DNA of 64,000 bases. It comes from Pseudalkalibacillus sp051842935. Its GTDB lineage: Bacteria; Bacillota; Bacilli; Bacillales; Fictibacillaceae. The stretch spans positions 1,054,001 to 1,118,000 of the forward strand of contig NZ_JBPXRR010000001.1 in assembly GCF_051842935.1 (NCBI RefSeq), in the 5' to 3' direction. A model generated the notes under the pieces. That model saw nothing but the letters and a program-made list of their open reading frames with translations, was not told where the DNA came from and ran no database searches. The position numbers and the translations under genes are program-made. Of this stretch, positions 35,510-44,610 are shown in pieces (the stretch's first letter is position 1; every line of letters begins with the position of its first letter).

Positions 35510-37615
35510 ATGGAGCAAAACAAGCATGTTTATTCCATTGATTGGGCTGGCCGTAAGCTGACCCTTGAAATTGGAAACTTAGCTAAGCAGGCCAACGGAT
35601 CCGTCATGGTACGTTACGGCGATACAGCTGTACTATCAACGGCTACAGCGTCCAAAGAACCTAAGAACCTTAGCTTCTTCCCACTTACAGTAAATTATGA
35701 AGAACGTCTATATGCTGTCGGTAAGATACCTGGAGGATTCATCAAGCGTGAAGGTCGTCCAAGTGAAAAAGCTGTATTGGCTTCCCGTTTGATCGATCGC
35801 CCGATTCGTCCTTTATTCGCAGATGGATTCCGTAATGAAGTACAAGTCGTCAGTACGGTGATGAGTGTGGATCAGGATTGTTCTTCTGAAATGGCAGCAA
35901 TGTTCGGATCATCACTTGCGTTGACGATTTCGGATATTCCATTTGAAGGTCCGATTGCAGGTGTTACCGTCGGAAGAATTGATGGGGAATTCGTCATCAA
36001 CCCGACTATCGAACAAAAAGACAATAGTGACATCAACCTGATCGTCGCAGGTACGAAAAATGCAATCAATATGGTTGAAGCAGGCGCAGATGAAGTGCCG
36101 GAAGAAGTGATGCTTGAAGCAATCATGTTCGGTCACGAAGAAATCAAACGCTTGATTGCATTCCAAGAAAAGATTGCAGAAGAAATCGGTAAGCCGAAAA
36201 TGGAAGTCACCCTTCATCAATTGGATGAAGAATTAACGGAAGAAGTTTCTGGACTTTTCCTTAATGATGTTAAAGAAGCAGTTAAAGTCGTTGAAAAGCA
36301 TGCTCGACAAGAAGCATTGAATCAAGTGGCTGAAAAAGTAGCAACACATTATGAGGAAGATGAAGAAAAAGCTGGTGAAGCGAAGGAAATCTTACATACA
36401 ATCATCAAGAAAGAGGTAAGGCGTCTTATCCTTAAAGATAAGTTACGTCCTGATGGTCGTAAGGTTGATGAAATCAGACCACTTTCTTCTGATGTAGGAT
36501 TGTTGCCTAGAACGCACGGATCTGGCTTGTTCACTCGTGGACAGACTCAAGCGTTGAGCATCTGTACGCTAGGTGCTTTAGGGGACGTTCAAGTGTTGGA
36601 CGGACTGGATATTGAAGAATCTAAGCGTTTCATGCATCATTATAACTTCCCTCCGTTCAGTGTCGGGGAAACTGGATTCATGCGTGGACCGGGTCGTCGT
36701 GAAATCGGCCATGGTGCTTTAGGAGAACGGGCTCTAGAAGTCGTCATCCCATCTGAAGAAGAGTTCCCTTATACGATCCGTCTTGTAAGTGAAGTTCTTG
36801 AATCAAACGGTTCTTCCTCACAGGCAAGTATTTGTGCAAGTACTCTAGCAATGATGGATGCAGGTATTCCGATTAAAGCACCAGTTGCAGGAATTGCGAT
36901 GGGTCTGATCAGTGATGGAGAAGATGTAACGGTCTTAACGGATATTCAAGGTATGGAAGACCACCTTGGTGATATGGACTTTAAAGTTGCGGGAACAGCA
37001 ACAGGTGTTACAGCGCTTCAAATGGATATTAAGATTTCTGGTATTAGCCAGGAAGTATTGAAAGAAGCAATGTTCCAGGCTAGAGATGGGCGAATGGCAA
37101 TTTTAGATTCCATGCTCAGTACGTTAGGTGAGTCTAGAAAAGAATTGTCTGAATATGCTCCGAAAATCTTGACGATGAAAATCAAGCCGGATAAGATCCG
37201 TGATGTAATCGGTCCAAGCGGTAAGATCATCAACAAGATCATTGAAGAAACTGGTGTTAAAATCGATATTGAACAAGATGGTACAATCTTCATCGCATCA
37301 ACGAATGAAGCGATGAACACGAAAGCGAAAGAAACAATTGAAGATATCGTTCGTGAAGTTGAAGTTGGAGAGATGTATCTAGGTAAAGTCAAGCGGATTG
37401 AGAAATTCGGAGCTTTCGTCGAATTGTTCAGCGGTAAAGACGGTCTCGTCCACATTTCTGAACTAGCAGAAGAACGGATCGGAAAAGTTGAAGACGTTGT
37501 GAAGCTCGGTGATGAACTTCTTGTCAAAGTGACGGAAATCGATAACCAAGGTCGAGTGAACTTATCTCGAAAAGCTGTTTTGAAAGAACAGAAAAAAGCA
37601 CAGGAACAAAAGTAA
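35510..37615 (+). CDS. pnp: Polynucleotide phosphorylase
   Basis: PNPase is a 3'-5' phosphorolytic exoribonuclease. The 701 residues comprise two RNase PH domains (NLAKQANGSVMVRYGDTAVL... and RTHGSGLFTRGQTQAL), an alpha-helical linker, a KH domain (VIGPSGKIINKIIEETG) and a C-terminal S1 domain (GKVKRIEKFGAFVEL). ATG 35510 follows AGGAG at about 35494-35498; TTG 35489 in the same frame overlaps that site. Position after rpsO is the classical arrangement. Confidence 0.97.
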   Translation: MEQNKHVYSIDWAGRKLTLEIGNLAKQANGSVMVRYGDTAVLSTATASKEPKNLSFFPLTVNYEERLYAVGKIPGGFIKREGRPSEKAVLASRLIDRPIRPLFADGFRNEVQVVSTVMSVDQDCSSEMAAMFGSSLALTISDIPFEGPIAGVTVGRIDGEFVINPTIEQKDNSDINLIVAGTKNAINMVEAGADEVPEEVMLEAIMFGHEEIKRLIAFQEKIAEEIGKPKMEVTLHQLDEELTEEVSGLFLNDVKEAVKVVEKHARQEALNQVAEKVATHYEEDEEKAGEAKEILHTIIKKEVRRLILKDKLRPDGRKVDEIRPLSSDVGLLPRTHGSGLFTRGQTQALSICTLGALGDVQVLDGLDIEESKRFMHHYNFPPFSVGETGFMRGPGRREIGHGALGERALEVVIPSEEEFPYTIRLVSEVLESNGSSSQASICASTLAMMDAGIPIKAPVAGIAMGLISDGEDVTVLTDIQGMEDHLGDMDFKVAGTATGVTALQMDIKISGISQEVLKEAMFQARDGRMAILDSMLSTLGESRKELSEYAPKILTMKIKPDKIRDVIGPSGKIINKIIEETGVKIDIEQDGTIFIASTNEAMNTKAKETIEDIVREVEVGEMYLGKVKRIEKFGAFVELFSGKDGLVHISELAEERIGKVEDVVKLGDELLVKVTEIDNQGRVNLSRKAVLKEQKKAQEQK

Positions 37616-37650
37616 GAGACGGATGTTGAATCCGCCTCTTTTTTTTTTTG
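37615..37650 (+). terminator. Intrinsic terminator after pnp
   Basis: GAGaCGGA pairs with TCCGcCTC around a 7-base loop and is followed by a run of about 11 T. Confidence 0.9.
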
Positions 37651-37728
37651 CTTTCTAACCCCTTATGGGCACATGTTCTAACCTGTCCTGCTCTTTCATA
37701 ATGTGACTATAGGAAGGAGTGAGCTCAG

Positions 37729-38721
37729 GTGAGAAAAAATGCTCCTATAGTACTCGGTGTGTTGATCATTTTATTGATTTCCTATACAAGTGTCCAAAAC
37801 CCACTGACGGACCGATACTTGACTACATTGAAGGAAGATACCTTGACTGTTACTGCGAATGCAGTGAAAGAACCTTTACGGAAAGAAATTGAATCTTTTG
37901 CGGCTGAGCATAACATCCAGCCTGTAAATGCAAGGATTGATCCAGTCTGGAAAGCAATTCCCGGATATAATGGTTTTTCTGTGGATGAAGATGCTTCCTA
38001 TAAAAGAATGAAGAAAAAAGGGGAATTTGATGAATCATTGATTGTATATAAACAGACGCCACCTGAAGTTTCTTTGGAAGATTTACCACCTTCCCCTATT
38101 TACAAAGGGAACCCGAATAAACCGATGGTCACATTCCTTGTCAATGTAGCGTGGGGAAATGAGTATTTGCCAGAAATCCTGGAAACGATGAAAAAGCATA
38201 AAGTACATACGACTTTCTTCCTGGATGGATCCTGGGTCAAGAAAAATCAAGATCTTGCCAAAATCATTTATGAAGAAGGTCATGAAATCGGGAATCATGC
38301 TTATTCCCATCCTGACATGAGTCGTTTGTCGAACGATAGGATCACTGAAGAAATCCGTAAAACGAATGAGATCATTGAAAGCACATTGAAAGAAACGCCA
38401 AAGTGGTTCGCCCCTCCTAGCGGAAGCTTCAGAGAGGATGTCGTACAAATTGCGAACCAGATGGATATGTACACGATTCTCTGGTCTGTAGACACGGTCG
38501 ATTGGAGAAAGCCAGATCCGAATGAGATGGCAGCAAGAGTCGTATCTAAGGTCCATCCTGGAGCGATGATACTCATGCATCCGACTTCTTCTACAGCAAA
38601 GGGTCTCGAAAGGATGATTGTAGACATTCAATCGAAGGGGTATACGATCGGCACAGTTTCCCAGTTAATGAGTGAAAAACGGATCGTCAAGCCCGAACAA
38701 AAGTCTGATGTTTCCAAGTAA
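37729..38721 (+). CDS. ylxY: Polysaccharide deacetylase-like protein YlxY, probably catalytically inactive
   Basis: A 330-residue exported protein (GTG start behind GGAAGGAG; N-terminal signal anchor VLGVLIILLISYTSV) with a NodB-type domain at about 130-310. The metal-binding His motif is present (HEIGNHAYSHPD). In motif 1, where active family members have an Asp (TFDxxWG or TFDDG), this protein has Asn139 in FLVNVAWGN. B. subtilis ylxY has the same position between pnp and mlpA. The missing Asp suggests a structural or binding role; that is inference. Confidence 0.9.
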   Translation: MRKNAPIVLGVLIILLISYTSVQNPLTDRYLTTLKEDTLTVTANAVKEPLRKEIESFAAEHNIQPVNARIDPVWKAIPGYNGFSVDEDASYKRMKKKGEFDESLIVYKQTPPEVSLEDLPPSPIYKGNPNKPMVTFLVNVAWGNEYLPEILETMKKHKVHTTFFLDGSWVKKNQDLAKIIYEEGHEIGNHAYSHPDMSRLSNDRITEEIRKTNEIIESTLKETPKWFAPPSGSFREDVVQIANQMDMYTILWSVDTVDWRKPDPNEMAARVVSKVHPGAMILMHPTSSTAKGLERMIVDIQSKGYTIGTVSQLMSEKRIVKPEQKSDVSK

Positions 38722-38814
38722 TTGTCGAATGATAGCTTAAATGGTATAGTGGTTCTAAGTGCTAGAACCAAATTACCTACATAACTTTCCTGTACTGACT
38801 TAGGAGGAGACAGA

Positions 38815-40056
38815 TTGATAACGAAACATACGTGTAAAAATGGTGTACGAATTATTACAGAGCACATACCGAGTGTACGCTCCGTTGCAATTGGGATCTG
38901 GATCGGTACGGGCTCTCGTTTTGAACAACAAGACAACAATGGCATCTCACATTTCCTTGAGCATATGTTCTTCAAGGGAACCAAGACACGGAATGCAAGG
39001 GAAATAGCAGAGTCTTTCGATTCGATCGGAGGACAGGTGAACGCATTCACCTCGAAAGAATATACGTGTTATTACGCCAAAGTGTTGGATAACCATGCTT
39101 CCAATGCTCTTGCAACCTTAGCGGATATGTTCTTTAACTCTACATTTGATGAGAATGAATTATTGAAGGAAAAGAATGTCGTCCTAGAAGAAATCAAAAT
39201 GTACGAAGATACCCCTGATGATATTGTCCATGACTTATTGAGCCAAGCGACTTATCATCACCATCCGCTTGCTTATCCGATTTTAGGTACGGAAGAAACG
39301 TTGAACTCATTCAATGGTCAAACGTTACGTAAGTATATGGAAGAGTATTATACACCTGACAATGTCGTCATATCCATTGCTGGAAATGTAGACGATGCTC
39401 TTATTAAAGAAGTCGAGGAGCACTTCGGTGGATACACTTCTACAAGTACGAAACCTGAAGCGGTCAAACCTTCTTTCTGTACGGAAAAGAAAGCTAGAAA
39501 GAAAGATACCGAGCAAGCTCATATGTGCATGGGGTTTGAGGGTCTTCCTGTGGGAGATGACAGTATCTTCGATTTGATTGTTTTGAACAATATTTTCGGA
39601 GGCAGTATGAGTAGCCGGTTGTTCCAGGAAGTCAGGGAACAGAAAGGTCTTGCATATTCAGTATTCTCCTATCATTCCGCACATCTGGATACGGGGGTCT
39701 TCAACATATATGCAGGCACCGCACCAGGACAACTGGATGAAGTGTATGAGACCATTTCCTCCATCATCGGAACGTTGAAAGAGGACGGCGTTTCAGAAAA
39801 GGAAGTTGCGAACAGCAAAGAACAGATCAAAGGTAGTCTCATGTTGAGTCTTGAGAGTACGAACAGCCGTATGAGTCGTAACGGTAAGCATGAACTGATG
39901 CTGAAAAAGCAACGGACATTGGATGAAATCCTTCAAAGTATTGATGGCGTCAATAAGAAGAACGTTGATCAACTGATTCATCGAATCTTTGCTGGGGACT
40001 TCTCAAGTTCATTGATCAGTCCGAGCGGGGAATTTCCGAAGAGTTTTCCTCATTAA
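38815..40056 (+). CDS. mlpA: M16 family zinc peptidase MlpA (YmxG)
   Basis: A 413-residue processing-peptidase-like protein. The inverted zinc motif HFLEH is at residues 46-50 and the distal Glu lies about 77 residues on (EEIKMYED). TTG 38815 is the likely start, placed by AGGAGGAG at 38803-38810; the sequence MITKHTCKNGVRI matches family N-termini. B. subtilis MlpA has been tied to regulation of extracellular protease production. A terminator follows. Confidence 0.93.
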   Translation: MITKHTCKNGVRIITEHIPSVRSVAIGIWIGTGSRFEQQDNNGISHFLEHMFFKGTKTRNAREIAESFDSIGGQVNAFTSKEYTCYYAKVLDNHASNALATLADMFFNSTFDENELLKEKNVVLEEIKMYEDTPDDIVHDLLSQATYHHHPLAYPILGTEETLNSFNGQTLRKYMEEYYTPDNVVISIAGNVDDALIKEVEEHFGGYTSTSTKPEAVKPSFCTEKKARKKDTEQAHMCMGFEGLPVGDDSIFDLIVLNNIFGGSMSSRLFQEVREQKGLAYSVFSYHSAHLDTGVFNIYAGTAPGQLDEVYETISSIIGTLKEDGVSEKEVANSKEQIKGSLMLSLESTNSRMSRNGKHELMLKKQRTLDEILQSIDGVNKKNVDQLIHRIFAGDFSSSLISPSGEFPKSFPH

Positions 40057-40071
40057 TGAACAAATCGTACG

Positions 40072-40112
40072 AAAGTGTCTGATCCCAACAAGGGATTTGA
40101 CACTTTTCTTTT
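40072..40112 (+). terminator. Intrinsic terminator after mlpA
   Basis: AAAGTGTC (40072-40079) with GACACTTT (40099-40106), plus inner GATCCC/GGGAT pairing; TTCTTTT follows. Confidence 0.85.
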
Positions 40113-40245
40113 GGAATGGAATAAATCATAATGATTTAATCGCTCGTATCCTTCAACCATTCATCCTATTTTTCGAGTCAAGATGTGGATTTCTCCCTAC
40201 ATGTGGACATATATATAGAATGACATGCTTGAAGGGGGAGCGAAC

Positions 40246-40506
40246 ATGAGATTAAGTGAAATTCTTGGAAAAGAACTCATTGATTATACGAAGGGAGAAA
40301 AGTTGGGGGTCTTATCGTATGCGGAATTCATCATAGATGAAAATGCCGGGTATATTGATACGTTGGAGATCCCACTTACCCAATGGAACGGTTTGCGAAA
40401 GAGAAAGACCATCATACAATTCAGGTGGAATAAGATCTATCGTGTAGGTGAAGAAACGATTCTGGTTGACCCTTCAGAAGCCGATGTGCAATCCGAATAT
40501 AAATAA
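40246..40506 (+). CDS. ymxH: YlmC/YmxH family PRC-barrel sporulation protein
   Basis: An 86-residue single PRC-barrel domain protein. MRLSEILGKELIDYTKGEKLG is typical of the YlmC/YmxH family, and RKRKTIIQFRWNKIYRVGEETILV completes the barrel. ATG 40246 is preceded by GGGGGAG at 40234-40240; an in-frame ATG at 40225 lies upstream of that site. It directly precedes dipicolinate synthase genes, as in B. subtilis, so a sporulation role is likely but unproven. Confidence 0.9.
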   Translation: MRLSEILGKELIDYTKGEKLGVLSYAEFIIDENAGYIDTLEIPLTQWNGLRKRKTIIQFRWNKIYRVGEETILVDPSEADVQSEYK

Positions 40507-40603
40507 TCACCTTGCAAGTATCTTCTTCATATGATGTTGAAGAATCAGCACTCAAGTATATTATTCCTCCGTAACATACGACGAATGAGAAAGGGGAGGA
40601 ACG

Positions 40604-41497
40604 ATGTTAACAGGAATTAAAGCAGCCATCATAGGTGGAGATGCTCGTCAGCTGGAGGTCATCAGGAAGCTGACTGAATTAGACGCACGCCTCTATTTAG
40701 TCGGATTCGACCAACTCGATCACGGCTTTACAGGAGCGACGAAAATGGATCTCGATGAATTACCAATCAGTGAATTGGATGCGTTGATTCTGCCTGTAAG
40801 CGGCAGCGGTCCGAATGGTGAGGTTGAAACGATCTTCTCCAACAAAAAAATCCAGTTTACAGAAGAGTTCCTTAAAAAAACGAAAAAGGACTGCACCGTT
40901 TTTTCAGGTATAAGCAATCCTTATCTGACGGGTTGTACCAATGGTGCCGGCCGAAAGCATATTAAACTATTTGAGCGTGATGATGTAGCCATCTACAATG
41001 CGATACCCACTGTGGAGGGAACCATCATGATGGTCATCCAGAACACCGATTTCACCATTCACCAATCCAATATCGCGGTGCTTGGTTTTGGCAGAGTCGG
41101 ATTTACGGTTGCGAGGACATTCGCCAATCTAGGGGCGAATGTATCCGTCGGAGCTCGAAGATCTGAGCATATCGCACGTATTACTGAAATGGGATTCAGA
41201 CCATTTTATCTTAGCAACCTGGAAAATGAAGTGGACGCCGTTGATGTATGTATCAATACAATTCCAGCACCGATCATCACTTCCAATGTCATATCTAAAA
41301 TACCATCTCATACCCTAATCATCGACCTTGCCTCCAAGCCAGGAGGTACGGATTTTCGTTTTGCAGAGAAAAGGGGCATAAAAGCTATGCTTGCTCCAGG
41401 ATTACCGGGAATTGTCGCGCCTAAGACAGCTGGTAAGATCATTGCAAACGTGTTGACACAACTACTTATGGAAGAAAGGAATATGGGGAAGGGGTAA
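40604..41497 (+). CDS. dpaA: Dipicolinate synthase subunit A
   Basis: DpaA (SpoVFA), with DpaB, makes dipicolinic acid from dihydrodipicolinate in the mother cell; the product gives the spore core heat resistance. The 297-residue protein has an N-terminal domain and a Rossmann NAD(P)-binding domain with VLGFGRVGFTVA (about residues 160-171). GGGGAGG precedes the ATG. dpaB follows after 5 bases. A CATACGAC sequence 20-30 bases upstream may be part of a mother-cell sigma promoter, with low certainty. Confidence 0.96.
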   Translation: MLTGIKAAIIGGDARQLEVIRKLTELDARLYLVGFDQLDHGFTGATKMDLDELPISELDALILPVSGSGPNGEVETIFSNKKIQFTEEFLKKTKKDCTVFSGISNPYLTGCTNGAGRKHIKLFERDDVAIYNAIPTVEGTIMMVIQNTDFTIHQSNIAVLGFGRVGFTVARTFANLGANVSVGARRSEHIARITEMGFRPFYLSNLENEVDAVDVCINTIPAPIITSNVISKIPSHTLIIDLASKPGGTDFRFAEKRGIKAMLAPGLPGIVAPKTAGKIIANVLTQLLMEERNMGKG

Positions 41498-41502
41498 GTA
41501 GA

Positions 41503-42090
41503 ATGAAACTTGAAGGGAAACACATCGGCTTTGGATTGACAGGATCCCATTGCACGTATGATGCAGTCGTTCCGCAAATCCAAAGATTGTTGGATGCTGG
41601 TGCAAAAGTGACGCCGTTCGCCACCTATACCGTCCAAAATACGACGACAAGATTCGGTGAAGGTGAAGACTGGATTCGTAAAATCGAAGAAATGACAGGT
41701 AACGAAGTTGTGAATTCGATCGTCAAAGCGGAACCATTCGGTCCGAAAACACCATTGGATTGTATGGTGATTGCGCCGTTGACTGGAAATTCCATCAGTA
41801 AGCTTGCTAATGCGATGACAGATTCTCCCGTCTTGATGGCAGCAAAAGCGACCATGCGTAATCTGAATTCAGTTGTTCTTGGTATTTCTACAAACGATGG
41901 ACTCGGATTGAACGGGGTCAACATCATGAGATTGATGTCGACGAAAAATATCTTTTTTATCCCATATGGTCAAGATTCGCCGAACAAAAAACCGAATTCA
42001 TTAGTCGCACATATGGATCTACTCCTTGAAACCGTAGAAGCTGCACTTGATGGTCAACAATTACAACCTGTCTTACGAATATATGAATAG
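41503..42090 (+). CDS. dpaB: Dipicolinate synthase subunit B
   Basis: DpaB (SpoVFB) is a flavoprotein of the UbiX/Dfp fold and is the partner of DpaA. The 195 residues start with GKHIGFGLTGSHCTYDAV, the flavoprotein N-terminal motif, and contain VIAPLTGNSISKLANAMTDSPVLMAAKATM. It is five bases after dpaA. The gap to asd (205 bases) holds a promoter-like sequence and a hairpin. Confidence 0.96.
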   Translation: MKLEGKHIGFGLTGSHCTYDAVVPQIQRLLDAGAKVTPFATYTVQNTTTRFGEGEDWIRKIEEMTGNEVVNSIVKAEPFGPKTPLDCMVIAPLTGNSISKLANAMTDSPVLMAAKATMRNLNSVVLGISTNDGLGLNGVNIMRLMSTKNIFFIPYGQDSPNKKPNSLVAHMDLLLETVEAALDGQQLQPVLRIYE

Positions 42091-42149
42091 AAGAACAGAG
42101 GAAGCCAAGTATAATCGTAAACAAAACCATACCTCTGTACTCAATGATA

Positions 42150-42158
42150 TGGTAAAAT
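42150..42158 (+). promoter_or_regulatory. Extended -10 promoter element upstream of asd
   Basis: TGGTAAAAT is an extended -10 type sequence with no clear -35. It would start a transcript running through the hairpin at 42184-42207 into asd. Confidence 0.4.
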
Positions 42159-42183
42159 AAATGACAATATGACCAAGTATTTC

Positions 42184-42210
42184 AGGAGAAACGATCTTGT
42201 TTCTCCTTCT
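42184..42210 (+). terminator. Hairpin between dpaB and asd
   Basis: AGGAGAAAC (42184-42192) pairs perfectly with GTTTCTCCT (42199-42207), with a 6-base loop and a weak T-rich tail. It could end the dpaAB transcript or attenuate asd. Confidence 0.55.
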
Positions 42211-42295
42211 ATCGTTCTTGAAGATTTGCAGTTATCATATTCACAAGATAGGTCAAAGTCATTCACAGAGCAAGATTTATGAGGAGGGACAGATT

Positions 42296-43345
42296 TTGGA
42301 TTCAAATAAAGGATTTAACGTCGCAGTCGTTGGAGCTACTGGAGCAGTAGGTCAACAGATGCTGAACACATTAGCAAAAAGGAACTTTCCGATCGCTTCT
42401 CTCAAGTTATTAGCAAGTAAACGTTCTGCCGGAAAGAAAATGCAATTCAATGGAAATGAATATATGATTGAAGAAGCCACACCCCAAGCATTTGAAGGGG
42501 TGCAACTTGCGTTGTTCTCTGCAGGCGGTTCTATCTCGAAGGAGCTGGCACCAGAGGCGGCGAAACGAGGCGCGATTGTGGTCGATAATACGAGTGCGTT
42601 CCGCATGGACCCTGATACGCCACTTGTAGTACCTGAAGTAAATGAAGATGCATTGAAGAATCATAATGGCATCATCGCCAATCCGAACTGTTCAACGATC
42701 CAGATGGTCGTTGCTTTAGAACCAATCCGTCAAAAATACGGTCTGAAGAAAGTAATCGTTTCTACGTATCAAGCTGTATCCGGTGCAGGAGCGAAAGCGA
42801 TCGATGAAATGAATGATCAGACGCAGTCCATTTTGAATGGTGAAGAGTTCACACCAGAAGTATTGCCTGTTTCAGGTGATAAAAAGCACTATCAAATCGC
42901 TTTCAATGCTGTACCCCAAATCGATAAATTCCAAGATAACGGGTATACATTCGAAGAAATGAAAATGATCAATGAAACGAAGAAGATCATGAGCATGCAA
43001 GAGCTCGAAGTTGCAGCTACTTGTGTACGGTTACCGGTTGAGACAGGACATTCAGAGTCGGTATACATTGAGATAGACGATGAAAATGTTTCGGTTGCTG
43101 ACATGAAGTCCTTATTGGCAGAAGCTGAAGGCGTAACATTACAAGATGATCCTTCTGAACAGCTTTATCCGATGCCAGCGAATTGTGTCGGTAAAGATGA
43201 TGTATTCGTAGGTAGAATCCGCAAAGACCTGGATCGCAAGAACGGGTTCCACATGTGGGTCGTGTCGGATAACCTCCTTAAAGGAGCAGCACTGAACTCC
43301 GTACAGATTGCTGAAAGCTTAGTGAAATTGAATTTATTGAAATGA
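42296..43345 (+). CDS. asd: Aspartate-semialdehyde dehydrogenase
   Basis: Asd reduces aspartyl phosphate to aspartate semialdehyde for lysine, diaminopimelate, threonine and methionine. The Rossmann motif VVGATGAVGQQM is at the N-terminus, and the catalytic Cys is in NPNCSTIQM. The start is TTG 42296 (MDSNKGFNVAVVG, 349 residues) behind GAGGAGGGAC at 42281-42290; the frame is open upstream to 42197 but that part overlaps the hairpin region. It is followed after 13 bases by dapG. Confidence 0.96.
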   Translation: MDSNKGFNVAVVGATGAVGQQMLNTLAKRNFPIASLKLLASKRSAGKKMQFNGNEYMIEEATPQAFEGVQLALFSAGGSISKELAPEAAKRGAIVVDNTSAFRMDPDTPLVVPEVNEDALKNHNGIIANPNCSTIQMVVALEPIRQKYGLKKVIVSTYQAVSGAGAKAIDEMNDQTQSILNGEEFTPEVLPVSGDKKHYQIAFNAVPQIDKFQDNGYTFEEMKMINETKKIMSMQELEVAATCVRLPVETGHSESVYIEIDDENVSVADMKSLLAEAEGVTLQDDPSEQLYPMPANCVGKDDVFVGRIRKDLDRKNGFHMWVVSDNLLKGAALNSVQIAESLVKLNLLK

Positions 43346-43358
43346 AGAAGGTGCTTTC

Positions 43359-44585
43359 ATGAATATCGTCGTACAAAAATTCGGCGGCACGTCATTGAAA
43401 ACGGAAGATGGTCGGGATCGTGCCGTACAACACGTAACGAATGCTGTAAGCAACGGTAACAAAGTCGTTGTAGTCGTTTCAGCGATGGGACGTAAAGGCG
43501 ATCCTTATGCTACCGATACATTGCTTGGTTTGATCACTGGCAACCCGACAGACATCAGTCCAAAGGAAACAGATTTACTCATGTCTTGTGGCGAGATCAT
43601 ATCTTCCGTCGTTTTTTCTAATCTGATGAAGCAACAAGGTGTATCTTCCATAGCATTTACTGGCGCACAGGCAGGTTTTAAAACCAACGCTGAACACATG
43701 AACGCTAAAATTATGGAAATGGACTGTAAAAAGATTCTCCAAGCATTCGAGGAATTGGATGTTGTCGTAGTGGCAGGATTCCAAGGTCAATCGGATGAAG
43801 GGGATATAACGACTCTTGGACGTGGAGGCAGTGATACATCTGCAGCAGCACTCGGTGCAGCTCTTAAGGCAGAAGTCATTGATATATTTACAGATGTAGA
43901 AGGTGTCATGACAGCCGATCCTCGGATCGTACAGGATGCAAGACCACTTGATGTTGTCACTTACAACGAAATTTGTAATATGGCGTACCAGGGAGCAAAG
44001 GTTATCCACCCAAGGGCAGTTGAAATTGCGATGCAAGCGAAGGTACCGATCCGCATCCGTTCAACCTACAGTGACCATCCAGGTACACTTGTTACTTCTA
44101 CTACCGGAGATGGAGCAGGTCGAGATATCGAGGACCGCTTGATCACAGGGATCGCTCATGTTGCGGGTGTCACACAGATCAAGGTGCAAGCTCCTGAAGG
44201 AGATTACGAATTCCAATCCAAGATCTTCAAGGCCATGGCGGAAAGACAGATCAGTGTGGACTTCATCAATATCAGTCCACGCGGTGTGATTTATACGATT
44301 AACGGTCACCTTACAGACGTAGCGGTTTCAATCTTGAAGGATTTAGGGTATGAAGCGGATATACAGCGTAATTGTGCAAAAGTCTCTGCAGTAGGTGCGG
44401 GTATCGCTGGGGTACCGGGAGTTACAGCCAAAATCGTCGAAGCACTTTCCCAAAAAGGCATCCATATTCTACAATCTGCCGATTCCCATACGACGATCTG
44501 GGTATTGGTGCAAGAAGATGATATGATTGATGCGGTAAATGCACTACATCAAGTATTTGCGCTTGAAAAAGGAGATTTCATCTAA
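43359..44585 (+). CDS. dapG: Aspartokinase I
   Basis: This enzyme phosphorylates aspartate. The 408 residues start with VQKFGGTSL; the kinase domain includes TLGRGGSDTSAAALGAALKAE, and two ACT domains (about 265-405) form the regulatory half. B. subtilis DapG is the diaminopimelate-sensitive isozyme expressed with asd and dapA; location supports that assignment. No lysine riboswitch is visible upstream, which fits an isozyme not controlled by lysine at the RNA level. Confidence 0.95.
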   Translation: MNIVVQKFGGTSLKTEDGRDRAVQHVTNAVSNGNKVVVVVSAMGRKGDPYATDTLLGLITGNPTDISPKETDLLMSCGEIISSVVFSNLMKQQGVSSIAFTGAQAGFKTNAEHMNAKIMEMDCKKILQAFEELDVVVVAGFQGQSDEGDITTLGRGGSDTSAAALGAALKAEVIDIFTDVEGVMTADPRIVQDARPLDVVTYNEICNMAYQGAKVIHPRAVEIAMQAKVPIRIRSTYSDHPGTLVTSTTGDGAGRDIEDRLITGIAHVAGVTQIKVQAPEGDYEFQSKIFKAMAERQISVDFINISPRGVIYTINGHLTDVAVSILKDLGYEADIQRNCAKVSAVGAGIAGVPGVTAKIVEALSQKGIHILQSADSHTTIWVLVQEDDMIDAVNALHQVFALEKGDFI

Positions 44586-44610
44586 TTTTCTATAAGGAGG
44601 AGATATCGAA

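Noticed and set aside
37018..37527. A 169-codon minus-strand frame within pnp
   Set aside because: Ser/Ile-rich shadow of the pnp frame with no recognisable domain.
38083..38631. A 182-codon minus-strand frame within ylxY
   Set aside because: Complement of a recognised protein; no ribosome binding site or motif.
42091..42295. Lysine riboswitch before asd
   Set aside because: The gap is short and holds only one simple hairpin; no multi-helix L-box core is visible.
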